From Akkermansia muciniphila (GTDB taxonomy: Bacteria; Verrucomicrobiota; Verrucomicrobiia; Limisphaerales; UBA9464): a DNA stretch of 50,379 nt. The stretch spans positions 1-50,379 of the forward strand of contig CAMDJH010000007.1 in NCBI GenBank assembly GCA_945900455.1, written 5' to 3'. Positions 1-8,687 of this stretch are shown here, piece by piece; position 1 is the first letter of the stretch, and every line of letters starts with the position of its first letter. The notes below the pieces were generated by a model. It was not told where the DNA came from, did no database searches, and worked only from the letters and a program-made list of their open reading frames with translations. The translations under genes and the position numbers were made by a program.

Positions 1-306
1 CTGCTCGTGGAATATGTGGTGAAGCGGGGCGGGTCCGCGATCGTGCGGGGGTTGCGCGCGGTGAGCGATTTCGAGTTTGAATTTCAGTTGGCCTTGATGA
101 ACCGGAAACTCAACGATCAAGTCGAGACGATCTTTATGATGCCGAAGGATACATATACTTTTGTCAGTTCCCGCCTCGTCAAGGAGATCGCGCGTCTGGG
201 CGGGGACATCCGCCCGTTTGTTCCGCCGAATATTGAAGCCGCCCTCCGGAAACGCCTGGCACCGGTCAAATCCGCTCGAAGTACCGCTGTTTCTCCCAAT
301 CGGTGA
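1..306 (+). CDS. coaD: Phosphopantetheine adenylyltransferase CoaD, C-terminal part
   Basis: The open frame runs in from the left edge, so the N-terminus is outside the window. CoaD transfers AMP from ATP to 4'-phosphopantetheine, the penultimate step of coenzyme A synthesis, in the cytosol. The visible 100 or so residues carry the strongly conserved core [18 protein letters not shown] followed by MNRKL, then a METIFMMP-like strand and the helix with [14 protein letters not shown], which matches the usual ISSxLVKE segment of the family. After a normal family end (near [15 protein letters not shown]) there are about 15 extra residues, and the 3' end overlaps the convergent glutamine-synthetase-like gene by 41 bases. 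The ATG/GTG codons inside the window are internal to the gene and not its start. Confidence 0.93.
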   Translation: MLVEYVVKRGGSAIVRGLRAVSDFEFEFQLALMNRKLNDQVETIFMMPKDTYTFVSSRLVKEIARLGGDIRPFVPPNIEAALRKRLAPVKSARSTAVSPNR

Positions 307-1630
307 CGGCGTTTGCAAACGCTTCCTGCTCCAAGCGGGCATGATGCACGTAGAAATCGACCACCGCGTCCCCGAAGGCAGAGCGGGCCAGGTGTGAAGC
401 GTGAAACAGATTCGCCGCATCGCGAAGACTTGAGGGAAGACGGGGCAGAGTGGGATCAATATAAGCGTTTCCCACATAGGCGGGACCGCAGTCCAGGTCT
501 TCCTCAATGCCCGCAAATCCGGCCGCTAGCATCGCTGCGAACGTCAAGTACGGGTTCGCATCCGCCCCGGGCATCCGGTTTTCCGGCCGGTACGAATTGC
601 CCTGTCCGACAATTCGGAACCCGCACGTCCGATTGTCGGTCGACCAAGCCATGCGCGTCGGCGCCCAACTGCCCGGCTGATACCGCTTGTAGCTATTGAT
701 CGTCGGTCCGTAAAACAGGCAAAGCTCCGGCGAGTACTTCATCAGGCCGCCGAGAAACTGCCGAAAAAGTTTCGAGCCCCCTCCCGGTTTGGCGGCACCC
801 GCCGCCTTCGGATCCCAAAACAGATTCTTCCCCGCCTTCCACAGGCTCATGTGGACGTGACAAGAACTGCCTGCTTCCCCCGGCGCGTACTTGGCCATGA
901 AGGTCACCGATTTCCCGAACGGCTCAACGATTTCCTTCACTCCCTGCTTGAACACGACGTGCATGTCGGCCATCGGCAAGGGTTCCGCATAGGTGAAATT
1001 CACCTCGTGCTGACCTCGGCTCCATTCGCCCTTGCTGCTCTCAACGGGCACTCGTGCCGCCGTCATTCCGTTGCGCACCGCTCGCATCAGAGGCTCATCC
1101 CGCGTGGGCTGCATCAGGTGGTAATCGATCCGGTAATCACTCGACGGTTGCAGGTCGCGATACCCTCGCGTGAATGCATCGTGATAGGTCTGATTGAAGA
1201 GGTAAAATTCAAGCTCACTCGCGCAAAAGCAGGTCATGCCCGCCGTGCGCAGGCGATCCAACTGCCGGCGCAGCACAGAGCGGGGTGCCTCGTTCACCAG
1301 GGAGCCATCCGGACGGAGAAAATCACAGAGCACGAGGACGGCACCCGGCTGCCAGGGCAGAGCCCGCAGCGTGTCCAGGTCGGGGCGCATCTCAAAATCA
1401 CCGAAACCCGCATCCCAGTTCGCCACCTGGAACCCGTCGAGTGGATCCATCTCCAGGTTGACCGTCAGAAGATAGTTGCACCCGTGGGTGCCGTGAGCGG
1501 CGACGGACTCGAGGAAGTAATCGGCACGAAATCGTTTGCCGACCAGCCGACCGAAAGGATCCGGGATGCCGACGACGACCGTGTCGATCTCGCCGGACCG
1601 AACCCGGGCTTTGAGTTGGGCGAGCGTCAT
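266..1630 (-). CDS. Glutamine synthetase family ligase (possible gamma-glutamyl polyamine/amine ligase)
   Basis: A 454-residue glutamine-synthetase fold enzyme that should ligate glutamate to an amine using ATP. Visible hallmarks are the metal/glutamate-binding ASELEFYLF (around residue 130), the glycine-rich segment [18 protein letters not shown], and the C-terminal [15 protein letters not shown] that binds ATP and glutamate. There is no adenylylation-loop tyrosine motif of the GlnA type I kind that I can recognise, and the length and PGADANPYL signature fit the PuuA/GlnT-like group better than the nitrogen-assimilatory enzyme. It lies 42 bases downstream of an aldehyde dehydrogenase on the same strand, the partner expected for gamma-glutamylated polyamine or ethanolamine catabolism (PuuA/PuuC logic). 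The exact substrate is inference. The ATG at 1630 gives a normal family N-terminus. Confidence 0.85.
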   Translation of the reverse strand: MTLAQLKARVRSGEIDTVVVGIPDPFGRLVGKRFRADYFLESVAAHGTHGCNYLLTVNLEMDPLDGFQVANWDAGFGDFEMRPDLDTLRALPWQPGAVLVLCDFLRPDGSLVNEAPRSVLRRQLDRLRTAGMTCFCASELEFYLFNQTYHDAFTRGYRDLQPSSDYRIDYHLMQPTRDEPLMRAVRNGMTAARVPVESSKGEWSRGQHEVNFTYAEPLPMADMHVVFKQGVKEIVEPFGKSVTFMAKYAPGEAGSSCHVHMSLWKAGKNLFWDPKAAGAAKPGGGSKLFRQFLGGLMKYSPELCLFYGPTINSYKRYQPGSWAPTRMAWSTDNRTCGFRIVGQGNSYRPENRMPGADANPYLTFAAMLAAGFAGIEEDLDCGPAYVGNAYIDPTLPRLPSSLRDAANLFHASHLARSAFGDAVVDFYVHHARLEQEAFANAVTDWEKQRYFERI

Positions 1631-1672
1631 AAGGGGAAGAAGCGATCGGTTGAGCGGAAGTGATCGCCTGAG

Positions 1673-3112
1673 TTACGATTCTGCCACGTATACATTTTTC
1701 AATTCCGTATAACCTTCCATCGCTGCCATCCCCAAGTCGCGGCCTAGACCGCTGGACTTGAAGCCGCCGAACGGGGCCTCCACATGGACACTGCTGTGGG
1801 AATTCACGCTCAGCACCCCGGCTTGCACGGCGCGACATACCCGTAGCGCCCGTCGAAGATCGTTCGTCCACAAGGAGCCACTCAACCCATAGGGCGACGC
1901 GTTCACCGCCCGGAGCAGAGTCGCTTCGTCGTCAAACGGAGTGATCGCCACCACCGGCCCAAATATTTCCTCCTGCCAGCACCGGTCCTCGAAACCAACA
2001 CCCAGTAACACCGTCGGTTCGAGAAAGTATCCGCGCGATTCGGTTTTTGGGCGCCCGCCCCCGCAGGCAAACTGGCTGCCTCGCGCTCGGGCGTCCTGGA
2101 TAAACTCTTCCACAACCGCCCGCTGGCCAGCAGAAACGAGGGGTCCGAGTTGGGTCGCCTCGCGGGCGGGATCACCCACCACAAGCTCGCGAGTGGCGGC
2201 GACGAACCGGTCCACGAATGGCTCGAACACACTCCGTTCGACGAACACCCGGCTCCGCGCACAGCAGTCTTGTCCGGTGTTCGCAAACACGCTCATCGGT
2301 GAGGTCTCTGCGGCCTTCTGCCAGTCGCCATCGGCGAAGACAATGTTTGGGGATTTGCCACCCAACTCGAGCGAGACGCGCTTGAGATCGCGCGCGGCAA
2401 GTTCCATGACGCGGCGGCCGACGGCGGTGGAACCGGTGAAGGACACCTTCCGGATGAGGGGATGGGTGACGAGCGCGTCGCCAACAACGGCACCGGACCC
2501 CGGCAGAACCTGAAGTACGCCGGGCGGCAATCCCGCGGCGTGCGCGATCTCGCCCAGCGCCAGGGCGGTTAGCGGCGAAAGGGAGGCGGGTTTCAGTATC
2601 ACACAGTTTCCCGCGGCGAGAGCCGGTGCCGCTTTCCAGCAGGCAATGGGAAATGGAAAATTCCACGGCACCACCGCGGCTACCACTCCCATGGATTCGC
2701 GCAACGTGAAGTCGAACCCCCCGCGAGCGACCGGAATTGTCTGACCGCAAAACTGGGTCACGGCCCCGGCATAGTACTCGAAAACGCGAGCCCCGAGGCT
2801 CACTTCATCCCGAGCGTCCGAAATCGGCTTGCCAATCTGAAGCGTTTCCAATTGTGCGATCGACTCCCGTTGCTCCCGAAGTTTGCGGGCAACGCTGAAT
2901 AGTATCTCGGTCCTTTTGCCCGGGGTCATGTCACGCCAGCCGGACTCCCAGGCGACCTGGGCAGAATCGACCGCCCGCGCGACATCGCGAATACTGGCCG
3001 ATTCGACGTCCACAAAGGCCTCCGCGGTGGTCGGATTGATGAGCCGCATTGGGGAACTTCCCGTGGCACCCTGCCAACCGCCGTCCACAAAAAGTTGGGT
3101 GGGAATCGTCAT
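1673..3112 (-). CDS. NAD(P)-dependent aldehyde dehydrogenase
   Basis: A 479-residue ALDH-superfamily enzyme that oxidises an aldehyde to an acid in the cytosol. Seen in the translation: the cofactor-binding PWNFPFPIACWKAAPAL with later KPASLSPLTAL, the SFTGSTAVGRRV turn, the general-base glutamate in LELGGKSPNIV, the catalytic cysteine in NTGQDCCARSRVFVE, and the EEIFGPVV motif near the C-terminus. Length is typical of the family. It stands between apgM (59 bases upstream, excluding stop) and the glutamine-synthetase-like ligase (42 bases downstream), all on the minus strand, so the three are probably co-transcribed. The pairing with the ligase suggests action on a gamma-glutamylated aminoaldehyde (PuuC-like), but BADH-like or general substrates cannot be excluded. 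Confidence 0.9.
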   Translation of the reverse strand: MTIPTQLFVDGGWQGATGSSPMRLINPTTAEAFVDVESASIRDVARAVDSAQVAWESGWRDMTPGKRTEILFSVARKLREQRESIAQLETLQIGKPISDARDEVSLGARVFEYYAGAVTQFCGQTIPVARGGFDFTLRESMGVVAAVVPWNFPFPIACWKAAPALAAGNCVILKPASLSPLTALALGEIAHAAGLPPGVLQVLPGSGAVVGDALVTHPLIRKVSFTGSTAVGRRVMELAARDLKRVSLELGGKSPNIVFADGDWQKAAETSPMSVFANTGQDCCARSRVFVERSVFEPFVDRFVAATRELVVGDPAREATQLGPLVSAGQRAVVEEFIQDARARGSQFACGGGRPKTESRGYFLEPTVLLGVGFEDRCWQEEIFGPVVAITPFDDEATLLRAVNASPYGLSGSLWTNDLRRALRVCRAVQAGVLSVNSHSSVHVEAPFGGFKSSGLGRDLGMAAMEGYTELKNVYVAES

Positions 3113-3171
3113 GCCGTGATAAGACTGGGGGGCGAAATCGATGGCGAACGCGGAACCGAAGATGCCCGGGT

Positions 3172-4401
3172 TCAGGCCCCAAACTTATCGAACATTTTCC
3201 CGTGTGCCTGCATTAGACGGATCAGGTACTTGGCTTCGAAAATCCCCAGCGATCCGTGGTTCGCCCCCGTCTCGGTGAACCGGGATAGTTTGTCTGACCC
3301 ACTCGCGGCGGAATGCAGAAGGACCGGCTGCGGATGCCATGAGTGCCCTTTCAGCGAACAGGGGGTCGAATGATCCCCGGTGATCGCCAACACGTCCGGC
3401 TTGCGCGCGAGCAAAATGGGCAACGCCGCATCAAATTCCTCAATCGCCCTTTTCTTAGCCTCAAAATTCCCGTCCTCACCCGCCTTGTCGGTATACTTGA
3501 AGTGAATAAAAAAGTAGTCGTAGTTCGAGTACTCCTTTGCGTACCGCTCGAACTGCTCTCGAATCGTCGTCGGCCCCTCGATCTTGACCATCCCGACCAA
3601 CTGGCTCAGACCCTTGTACATCGGATACACCGCGAGCGCCGCGGCTTTCAATCCATAGCGCTGCTCAAACGTTGGGATCTCCGGTTGATGGGCTACACCG
3701 CGCATCAGGAAGCCGTTCGCAGTCTTCTCGGCCTGGAGCAGGGGCAATGCCGCCTTGTAGAAATCCGCGATCAGTTTCGCCATTTTCTTTTGCGCTGCGC
3801 TCTTCGGGTTGATCGGCTTGGCGACCGCGATTGGAAAGCCCTCCCGATTGGGATCCGTATCACTTAAGGGGCCCTCCAATCCCGTCCCGCGAAACACCAC
3901 CACGAATCGATGTTCCTTGCCCGGCACAATCTGGACTTCCGTTGTGCCAATTTTTTTGATCTTCGCCGAAAGGATGCCGCACAACCGCTCGCAGACCTCG
4001 GTGGCAATGCGGCCCGCACGGCGGTCGGTGACGATGCCCTGATCGTTCAGGGTGCAGAAATTCGCACGGGCAGCGACCTCGCCCTTTTTCAATTCGATTC
4101 CCAAGCCGAGGGTTTCAATCACGCCACGGCCCACCTCAAACTCGATCGGATCATAGCCAAATAAGGCGAGATGACCGGGGCCGCTTCCCGGCGTGATGCC
4201 CGGTGCGACCGGAATCATTCGGCCCTGGGCGCAACCCTGAGACACCAGACCGTCCAGATGCGGTGTCGTGGCCGCCTCCAGCGGGGTCATCCACCCCTGC
4301 TCGCGTGTTGCCACGTCGCCCAGTCCATCCAGGACGACCAGAACGAGTTTTGCCCCGGTTTTGATCTGCAATTTTGCGTAGATGTCATCGATTCGACTCA
4401 T
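3172..4401 (-). CDS. apgM: 2,3-bisphosphoglycerate-independent phosphoglycerate mutase, archaeal (ApgM) type
   Basis: Interconverts 3- and 2-phosphoglycerate in glycolysis and gluconeogenesis; alkaline-phosphatase superfamily, metal dependent. The start at the ATG at 4401 (MSRIDDIYAKLQ) gives 409 residues, the normal ApgM length. Visible motifs: metal-binding LVLVVLDGLGD near residue 20, the phosphoserine loop ITPGSGPGHLALFGYDP around residue 70, HFKYTDKAGEDGN, and the metal-binding ITGDHSTPCSLKGHS followed by HP near the C-terminus. The frame stays open upstream to 4842, but that extension translates the intergenic tandem repeats into a TCPFIS-rich peptide and is not protein. No good Shine-Dalgarno is visible before the ATG. 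First gene of a likely apgM - aldehyde dehydrogenase - ligase transcript. Confidence 0.92.
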   Translation of the reverse strand: MSRIDDIYAKLQIKTGAKLVLVVLDGLGDVATREQGWMTPLEAATTPHLDGLVSQGCAQGRMIPVAPGITPGSGPGHLALFGYDPIEFEVGRGVIETLGLGIELKKGEVAARANFCTLNDQGIVTDRRAGRIATEVCERLCGILSAKIKKIGTTEVQIVPGKEHRFVVVFRGTGLEGPLSDTDPNREGFPIAVAKPINPKSAAQKKMAKLIADFYKAALPLLQAEKTANGFLMRGVAHQPEIPTFEQRYGLKAAALAVYPMYKGLSQLVGMVKIEGPTTIREQFERYAKEYSNYDYFFIHFKYTDKAGEDGNFEAKKRAIEEFDAALPILLARKPDVLAITGDHSTPCSLKGHSWHPQPVLLHSAASGSDKLSRFTETGANHGSLGIFEAKYLIRLMQAHGKMFDKFGA

Positions 4402-4573
4402 AAAAAAGAGGCCGTATCTTGCGGTGACATACGGGAATTCCAAGTGAAGATTTTGTGACGAACGGCGGGGGGCGTGAGACAGAAACCTTCTGGCTAGCCT
4501 CGCCCCGGATGGCGCGCAGGTTGGTAACTTGCGATAGAACCCGTTTTCCCGGGAATCGCTGCTTTCGTGGCGC

Positions 4574-4634
4574 AGACAGCCTTGTCTGCGGACCAGCATA
4601 CTCGCGCGAAGTCGCGAAGCCGCGAAGGAAGCAG
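4574..4634 (+). repeat. Palindrome plus dispersed intergenic repeat, copy 1
   Basis: GCAGACA-GCCT-TGTCTGC forms a perfect 7-bp stem, immediately followed by a segment containing CTGCGGACCAG, CTCGCGCGAAG and iterated CGCGAAG units. By eye, 43 of 50 positions match the reverse complement of 28561-28610, so this is one of at least two copies in the window, in opposite orientation. Both copies are intergenic. It looks like a REP/MITE-type dispersed element with no coding capacity. Confidence 0.65.
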
Positions 4635-4734
4635 TGGGACATCTGTATCGTCGGAGGGGCAGTGTCGGCACGCTGCGGCGGCGCCCGTTGGTCCAACGCA
4701 TTAATGCCTGTTTCTGATTCACGCTGGTCTGATC

Positions 4735-4850
4735 GTGGGAGATAAAGGGACAGGTCAATTGTTGGTTGAGATAAAGGGAGATAACGTGGGAGATAAAGGG
4801 ACAGGTCAATTGTTGGTTGTAAGAGATAAAGGGACAGGTCAATTGTGGTT
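4735..4850 (-). repeat. Tandem intergenic repeat, three copies
   Basis: Three near-identical copies at 4735-4767, 4786-4818 and 4822-4850 share a GAGATAAAGGGACAGGTCAA core followed by TTGTTGGTT; the last copy is truncated to TTGTGGTT. A short extra GAGATAAAGG piece lies at 4768-4780 between copies one and two. On the minus strand the core reads TTGACCTGTCCCTTTATC. Such tracts resemble the intergenic repeats often found near REP-associated (Y1) transposases, but no transposase is present in this window. A degenerate relative lies at 18631-18656. Confidence 0.8.
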
Positions 4851-4940
4851 ATTGTGATTTATTTTGCTCCCTATCCCGCAGTGAACTTTTTGTGACGGGC
4901 GACTTGCGACTCGCCCCCGGACTTCTTAACAATCCGTAAT

Positions 4941-5840
4941 ATGCCCGCCCTCACCGCCTTCTCTCTGCCCTCCTGGATCGAAAGCCGGACCCGAGCGGTG
5001 GACCGTGCCCTGGATCATTTTCTCCCGAAGAAGACGGTGAAGCCAGTCACGATCCACAAGGCGATGCGCTATTCGCTCTTCGCCGGGGGAAAGCGCATGC
5101 GACCTGCCCTCGTGCTCGCTGCCGCCGAAGCGTGCGGCGGCTCCACCCAAGCCGCCATGCCGCTGGCTTGTGCGGTCGAATGCCTCCACACGTACTCGCT
5201 CATTCATGACGATTTGCCCTCGATGGATAATGATGATTTTCGGCGAGGCAGGCCGACCAGCCACAAGGTTTTTGGCGAAGGAATGGCGGTACTCGCCGGG
5301 GATGCTCTGCTCACGCAATCCTTCGAAATCGCAGCTCAGGCAATGGGGTGGCCGCGCTATTCGCATCAGGATCTGATCTTCGAACTCGCCCGGGCCGGAG
5401 GATCTCTCCAACTCATTGCCGGTCAGGTTGCGGATCTTGAGGGCGAGGGTCACCGAGTCTCCCTAAACCAGCTCCGGTACATCCACGAGCGTAAGACGAG
5501 TGCCCTCCTCTGCTGCTCCGTCCGATTCGGTGGGATGAGCGCAAACTGTTCCGCGACCCAGCTCAAGGCCCTCACCGATTTCGGGTATCATGTCGGGCTC
5601 GCCTTTCAGGTGATCGACGACATTCTTGATGTTACCCAATCTTCGGAAACGCTGGGTAAAACTGCGGGCAAGGACGTTGCGTCCCAGAAGGCCACTTATC
5701 CGTCCATCGTCGGTCTCGAACAATCCAAGCGCATCGCCGCCGCCCTCACGGCGAAGGCCTACGCCGCTCTCAAGCCTTTTCGGGGAAGAGCCGTCGCCCT
5801 CGAAGCCCTCGCGAAGTACCTCCTCGAACGGGATCGCTAG
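4941..5840 (+). CDS. ispA: Short-chain polyprenyl diphosphate synthase (IspA-like farnesyl/geranylgeranyl synthase)
   Basis: Condenses isopentenyl diphosphate with an allylic diphosphate to give C15/C20 precursors for quinones, undecaprenol or hopanoids; soluble cytosolic enzyme. The 299 residues show the family pattern: FAGGKRMRPALVLAAAE near residue 50, the first aspartate-rich motif in SLIHDDLPSMDNDDFRRG (around residue 90), the GDALLTQSFE helix, and the second aspartate-rich motif FQVIDDILDVT followed by LGKTAGKDVASQKATYP. The DDxxxxD first motif and length are typical of bacterial IspA. It is monocistronic, with the DUF1501 gene converging 36 bases downstream. Product chain length cannot be read with certainty. 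Confidence 0.92.
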   Translation: MPALTAFSLPSWIESRTRAVDRALDHFLPKKTVKPVTIHKAMRYSLFAGGKRMRPALVLAAAEACGGSTQAAMPLACAVECLHTYSLIHDDLPSMDNDDFRRGRPTSHKVFGEGMAVLAGDALLTQSFEIAAQAMGWPRYSHQDLIFELARAGGSLQLIAGQVADLEGEGHRVSLNQLRYIHERKTSALLCCSVRFGGMSANCSATQLKALTDFGYHVGLAFQVIDDILDVTQSSETLGKTAGKDVASQKATYPSIVGLEQSKRIAAALTAKAYAALKPFRGRAVALEALAKYLLERDR

Positions 5841-5876
5841 CGGACGGAGGGCCCGCGTGTCATACCTTTCGCACCT

Positions 5877-7274
5877 TCAAATCAAACCCCGGATCGGGGT
5901 GCCCCGGGTGACGGCTTCGAGCAAATTCCTCGGTAACCCGTCGGTCACCCGCACTTCGCCGATGTCCAGCAAGGTGTGCATGATCGTGGCCATCAAATCC
6001 TGCATGCCGATCCCGTCCGAAGCCGGCTCCCCTCCGTCCCGTGTGGACTGCCCGATCACTTGGCCCATTTTCAATCCGCCGCCGTACAGCAGCAACGGCG
6101 CAAGGTTGCCCCAGTGATCGCGCCCCCCGTTGCTGTTGATCGCCGGGGTCCGGCCCATCTCTCCACAACAGACGAGGAGAATCTTCTCGCTCAACCCGCG
6201 GGCCTCGACGTCGTCAATGAACGCGGACACGGCGTGGTCGAACGGCACACCCACATAGCCCATCCCGTCGGTCATGGGGGCATTGTTGACGTCGGCGTGC
6301 ATATCCCAGACAAAACTGGTTGTCACAGTCACGAAGCCGCAACCCCGCTCGCAGAGACGCCGCGCCAGCAGGAGCAGTTTCCCGAGAGTGGCCGCGTTGT
6401 CTGCGTAGTGCGCACGATTATTCCACCGGGTGCTGATCCGCTCCTTGGGAACCAGCGGGGCCGTGTCGTAGCGCGCGATGAGCTTCGGATCCTCCTTCGA
6501 CAAATCAAATGCCGCGGACACGCCGCGCAAGAGCGTGTCAAATGCCTGCTGTTGAAAGGTGCCGAAGCCTTCCACCACCCCGCTCGTGTCCGCCCACCGC
6601 TTCCACCGGTCCAGGTCGGCCAGCAAACCGCGCCGATCGTTTAGGCGCTCACGCGGCAGATTCAAGAGCATGTCCTTCTGCAAGTTGCCCCCCGCTCCCG
6701 GAACAAACGGCGCATAGGCCGTCCCTAGATCGCCGGCCGCGTTGAAATTCCCAAATTCCGTGATGGCCGGCCCGGCCTCGGGCATCACTGCCCGCGGAAA
6801 CAACGCCACATTTGTTGGCAGCCCCGTCGCCCCCTGCATCGGCCCGACAATCCGCGAATACAAGGACCCCATGTTTGCTCCCAGTGTATCGCGGCCAACG
6901 ACGGGTTTGATGTCGTGATTGGCATCCCCGGTGTAAAAGGAACGGATCACCGCCAATTTGTCCGCCCGGCGTGCCAGCTTTTCGAACGTCCCGCCGAACG
7001 TAACCCCGGGCAGGGTGGTCTTGACCTCCCCGGTGGTACTCCGGATCCCCGAAGGTGCCTCCATCTTGGGATCGAAGGTTTCAAACTGCGAAGGGCCCCC
7101 GTGCATGAAGAGGAAGATGACCGATTTGTCCCGCGCCGCCCGCGACTGGCCCTTGGCTAACGCCCGTGCCGCGCAGAGGTCGCTCAGGCTCAGACCGCCC
7201 AACCCCAGACTGCCCACCCGTAAGAACTGGCGCCGGTCCATCCCACCGCCAGCCGCGTCTTGAAAGGTCAACAT
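5877..7274 (-). CDS. DUF1501 protein, Tat-exported, standing alone
   Basis: A 465-residue protein of the DUF1501 family, a sulfatase/alkaline-phosphatase-like fold abundant in Planctomycetota and Verrucomicrobiota. The N-terminus carries a Tat-like leader, MDRRQFLRVGSLGLGGLSLS. Seen in the body: VIFLFMHGGPSQFETFDPK (nucleophile/metal region), the CERGCGFVTVTTSFVWDMH segment, and the C-terminal CCGEMGRTPAINSNGGRDHW with LLYGGGLKMGQVIGQS. The usual DUF1549/DUF1553 partner is absent here; the upstream neighbour on the same strand is dinB, 98 bases away. That gap has a 6-bp hairpin, CCCCTC-CT-GAGGGG (7294-7307). Biochemical function of the family is unknown. Confidence 0.88.
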   Translation of the reverse strand: MLTFQDAAGGGMDRRQFLRVGSLGLGGLSLSDLCAARALAKGQSRAARDKSVIFLFMHGGPSQFETFDPKMEAPSGIRSTTGEVKTTLPGVTFGGTFEKLARRADKLAVIRSFYTGDANHDIKPVVGRDTLGANMGSLYSRIVGPMQGATGLPTNVALFPRAVMPEAGPAITEFGNFNAAGDLGTAYAPFVPGAGGNLQKDMLLNLPRERLNDRRGLLADLDRWKRWADTSGVVEGFGTFQQQAFDTLLRGVSAAFDLSKEDPKLIARYDTAPLVPKERISTRWNNRAHYADNAATLGKLLLLARRLCERGCGFVTVTTSFVWDMHADVNNAPMTDGMGYVGVPFDHAVSAFIDDVEARGLSEKILLVCCGEMGRTPAINSNGGRDHWGNLAPLLLYGGGLKMGQVIGQSTRDGGEPASDGIGMQDLMATIMHTLLDIGEVRVTDGLPRNLLEAVTRGTPIRGLI

Positions 7275-7372
7275 GAATGATTCCCGATGCTAACCCCTCC
7301 TGAGGGGGCGTGTCTCTCCTGTATGCCCGGCGTCGCGCGGCCCGGCAATGTTAATGTTAAAGTCAAAGCGCA

Positions 7373-8557
7373 TTACGAATGACGTCGGCGCGGCGGCTCT
7401 CCTCCTTTGGCATGGAGCGGGAGCTCCAATTGCCGAAGTCGATCCTCGACCAAGGAACTGACACCCAATCCCAGCAGGCGCAGCGGGCGGTGGACGAGAT
7501 GCTCGCGCCCCAGAAGCCAACACCCCAACCGAAACACAACGTTTGCCTCGGTTATCGGTTCTTCCATTGAGAACTGCCGGGTCAGGGTCGTGAAGTCGCC
7601 ATAACGGACCTTTACGACCACGGTGTGCGCCGCCAGGCGTCGTCGGGCGAGTTTTCCAACAATCTCATCGGCGGCCTCCCGCAGGCACTTCCGGAGGACA
7701 GACCTGTCATCGGTGTCGCGCAGAAACGTGGTCTCGCTGCTGATGCTCTTGACGTCGTCGCCAAGTTCCAAAGGTCGGTGGTCTTCACCCATCGCAAACC
7801 GCTTCAACTCGGCGGCCCACGATCCGACGAAGGGGTGTAGGTCGCCCGGGTAATCCTGCAGGTCGCCTACGGTCCGAATCCCCGCCCGGAGCAGGTTCTC
7901 CGCCGTAACGTGGCCGACGCCGTGGAGAGCTTGAACCTTGAGCGGACGGAGGAACGCCACTTTTTCGCTCTCGCGAATAAGGGTGAGCCCGCCGGGCTTT
8001 TGATAATCACTGGCCAGTTTGGCCAGCAGCTTGTTCGGTGCGACCCCGACCGACGCGGAGAGGTCTCGCCGGGAGAGAATTTCAGCCTGAAGTTTTTGAG
8101 CCAGCGGAAGAGCTGCCTCCAGGTGGCCGTCGGGAGAGCCGGCATACGGTCCATCGGACGCAACCTCGATATAGGCCTCGTCGACGGACATCCGCTGGAT
8201 TCGACCACCCGCCAGTTCGCGAACAATCGCCATGACCTCATGGGATTCTCGTTGATACACGTCCATGCGAGGTCGAACGAAAATACCGTCCGGACATAAC
8301 CGGCCGGCCGTAACGCTGGGCATGGCCGATCGAACGCCGAACCGCCGCGCTTCGTAGCTCGCCGCACAAACGACACCACGTTGGGTGGGGGGCGACCCCA
8401 CGATGACCGGCCGCCCTCGAAACTCGGGTCGATCACGCTGCTCGACCGAAGCATAAAATGCGTCCATGTCCAAATGGAGAATCACGCGGCTCAACCGGCA
8501 CAATCTAGGAAGCCAAGCATCGAGTTCGCGAAACAAAAGTTTGTCGTCCACGCCCAT
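7373..8557 (-). CDS. dinB: DNA polymerase IV (Y-family translesion polymerase)
   Basis: Error-prone polymerase that extends DNA past lesions. Catalytic motifs are clear: HLDMDAFYASVEQRD at the N-terminus and MSVDEAYIEVASD about 110 residues later, with the PVIVGSPPTQRGVVCAASYEARR finger segment between. The helix-hairpin-helix LHGVGHVTAENLLRAGI and little-finger ETTFLRDTDD follow, and the C-terminal RQLELPLH looks like a beta-clamp-binding motif. The frame is open to 8620. I chose the ATG at 8557, but the conserved sequence begins only about 30 residues later, and TTG at 8494 or GTG at 8485 are serious alternatives. It is divergent from the P450 gene. Confidence 0.92.
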   Translation of the reverse strand: MGVDDKLLFRELDAWLPRLCRLSRVILHLDMDAFYASVEQRDRPEFRGRPVIVGSPPTQRGVVCAASYEARRFGVRSAMPSVTAGRLCPDGIFVRPRMDVYQRESHEVMAIVRELAGGRIQRMSVDEAYIEVASDGPYAGSPDGHLEAALPLAQKLQAEILSRRDLSASVGVAPNKLLAKLASDYQKPGGLTLIRESEKVAFLRPLKVQALHGVGHVTAENLLRAGIRTVGDLQDYPGDLHPFVGSWAAELKRFAMGEDHRPLELGDDVKSISSETTFLRDTDDRSVLRKCLREAADEIVGKLARRRLAAHTVVVKVRYGDFTTLTRQFSMEEPITEANVVFRLGCWLLGREHLVHRPLRLLGLGVSSLVEDRLRQLELPLHAKGGEPPRRRHS

Positions 8558-8646
8558 CCACTCGGCGCGCGGACGCCGGGCGGGCATGGAACTCCACCCA
8601 TGTAGACTTGTTCCGCGCACGTCTTCCGCAGAGACGTGTGCTGAAT

Positions 8647-8665
8647 GATGCTTTCAAGCAGCATC
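8647..8665. promoter_or_regulatory. Inverted repeat between divergent dinB and P450 genes
   Basis: GATGCT-TTCAAGC-AGCATC is a perfect 6-bp dyad with a 7-base spacer, centred about 30 bases before the P450 start codon and within the short divergent gap. It could be an operator for the P450/2OG-oxygenase operon or dinB, or a small hairpin in the leader. There is no experimental or family support. Confidence 0.25.
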
Positions 8666-8687
8666 TAAACGCGGGACACTCGCTTCG

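Larger units (their letters stand above)
4402..4940. other. Repeat-rich intergenic region between divergent apgM and ispA
   Basis: About 540 bases without a convincing gene. It holds, in order, a palindrome plus a dispersed GC-rich repeat (4574-4634), three tandem copies of a roughly 33-base unit (4735-4850) and a 6-bp inverted repeat with an 8-base loop (4897-4902 with 4911-4916) shortly before the ispA start. Promoters for the two divergent genes should lie here, but I see no clear -35/-10 pair. Small open frames crossing it only translate the repeats. Confidence 0.7.

Noticed and set aside
4402-4842. N-terminal extension of the ApgM frame
   Set aside because: It translates three intergenic repeat copies into TCPFIS peptides; the family starts at the ATG at 4401.
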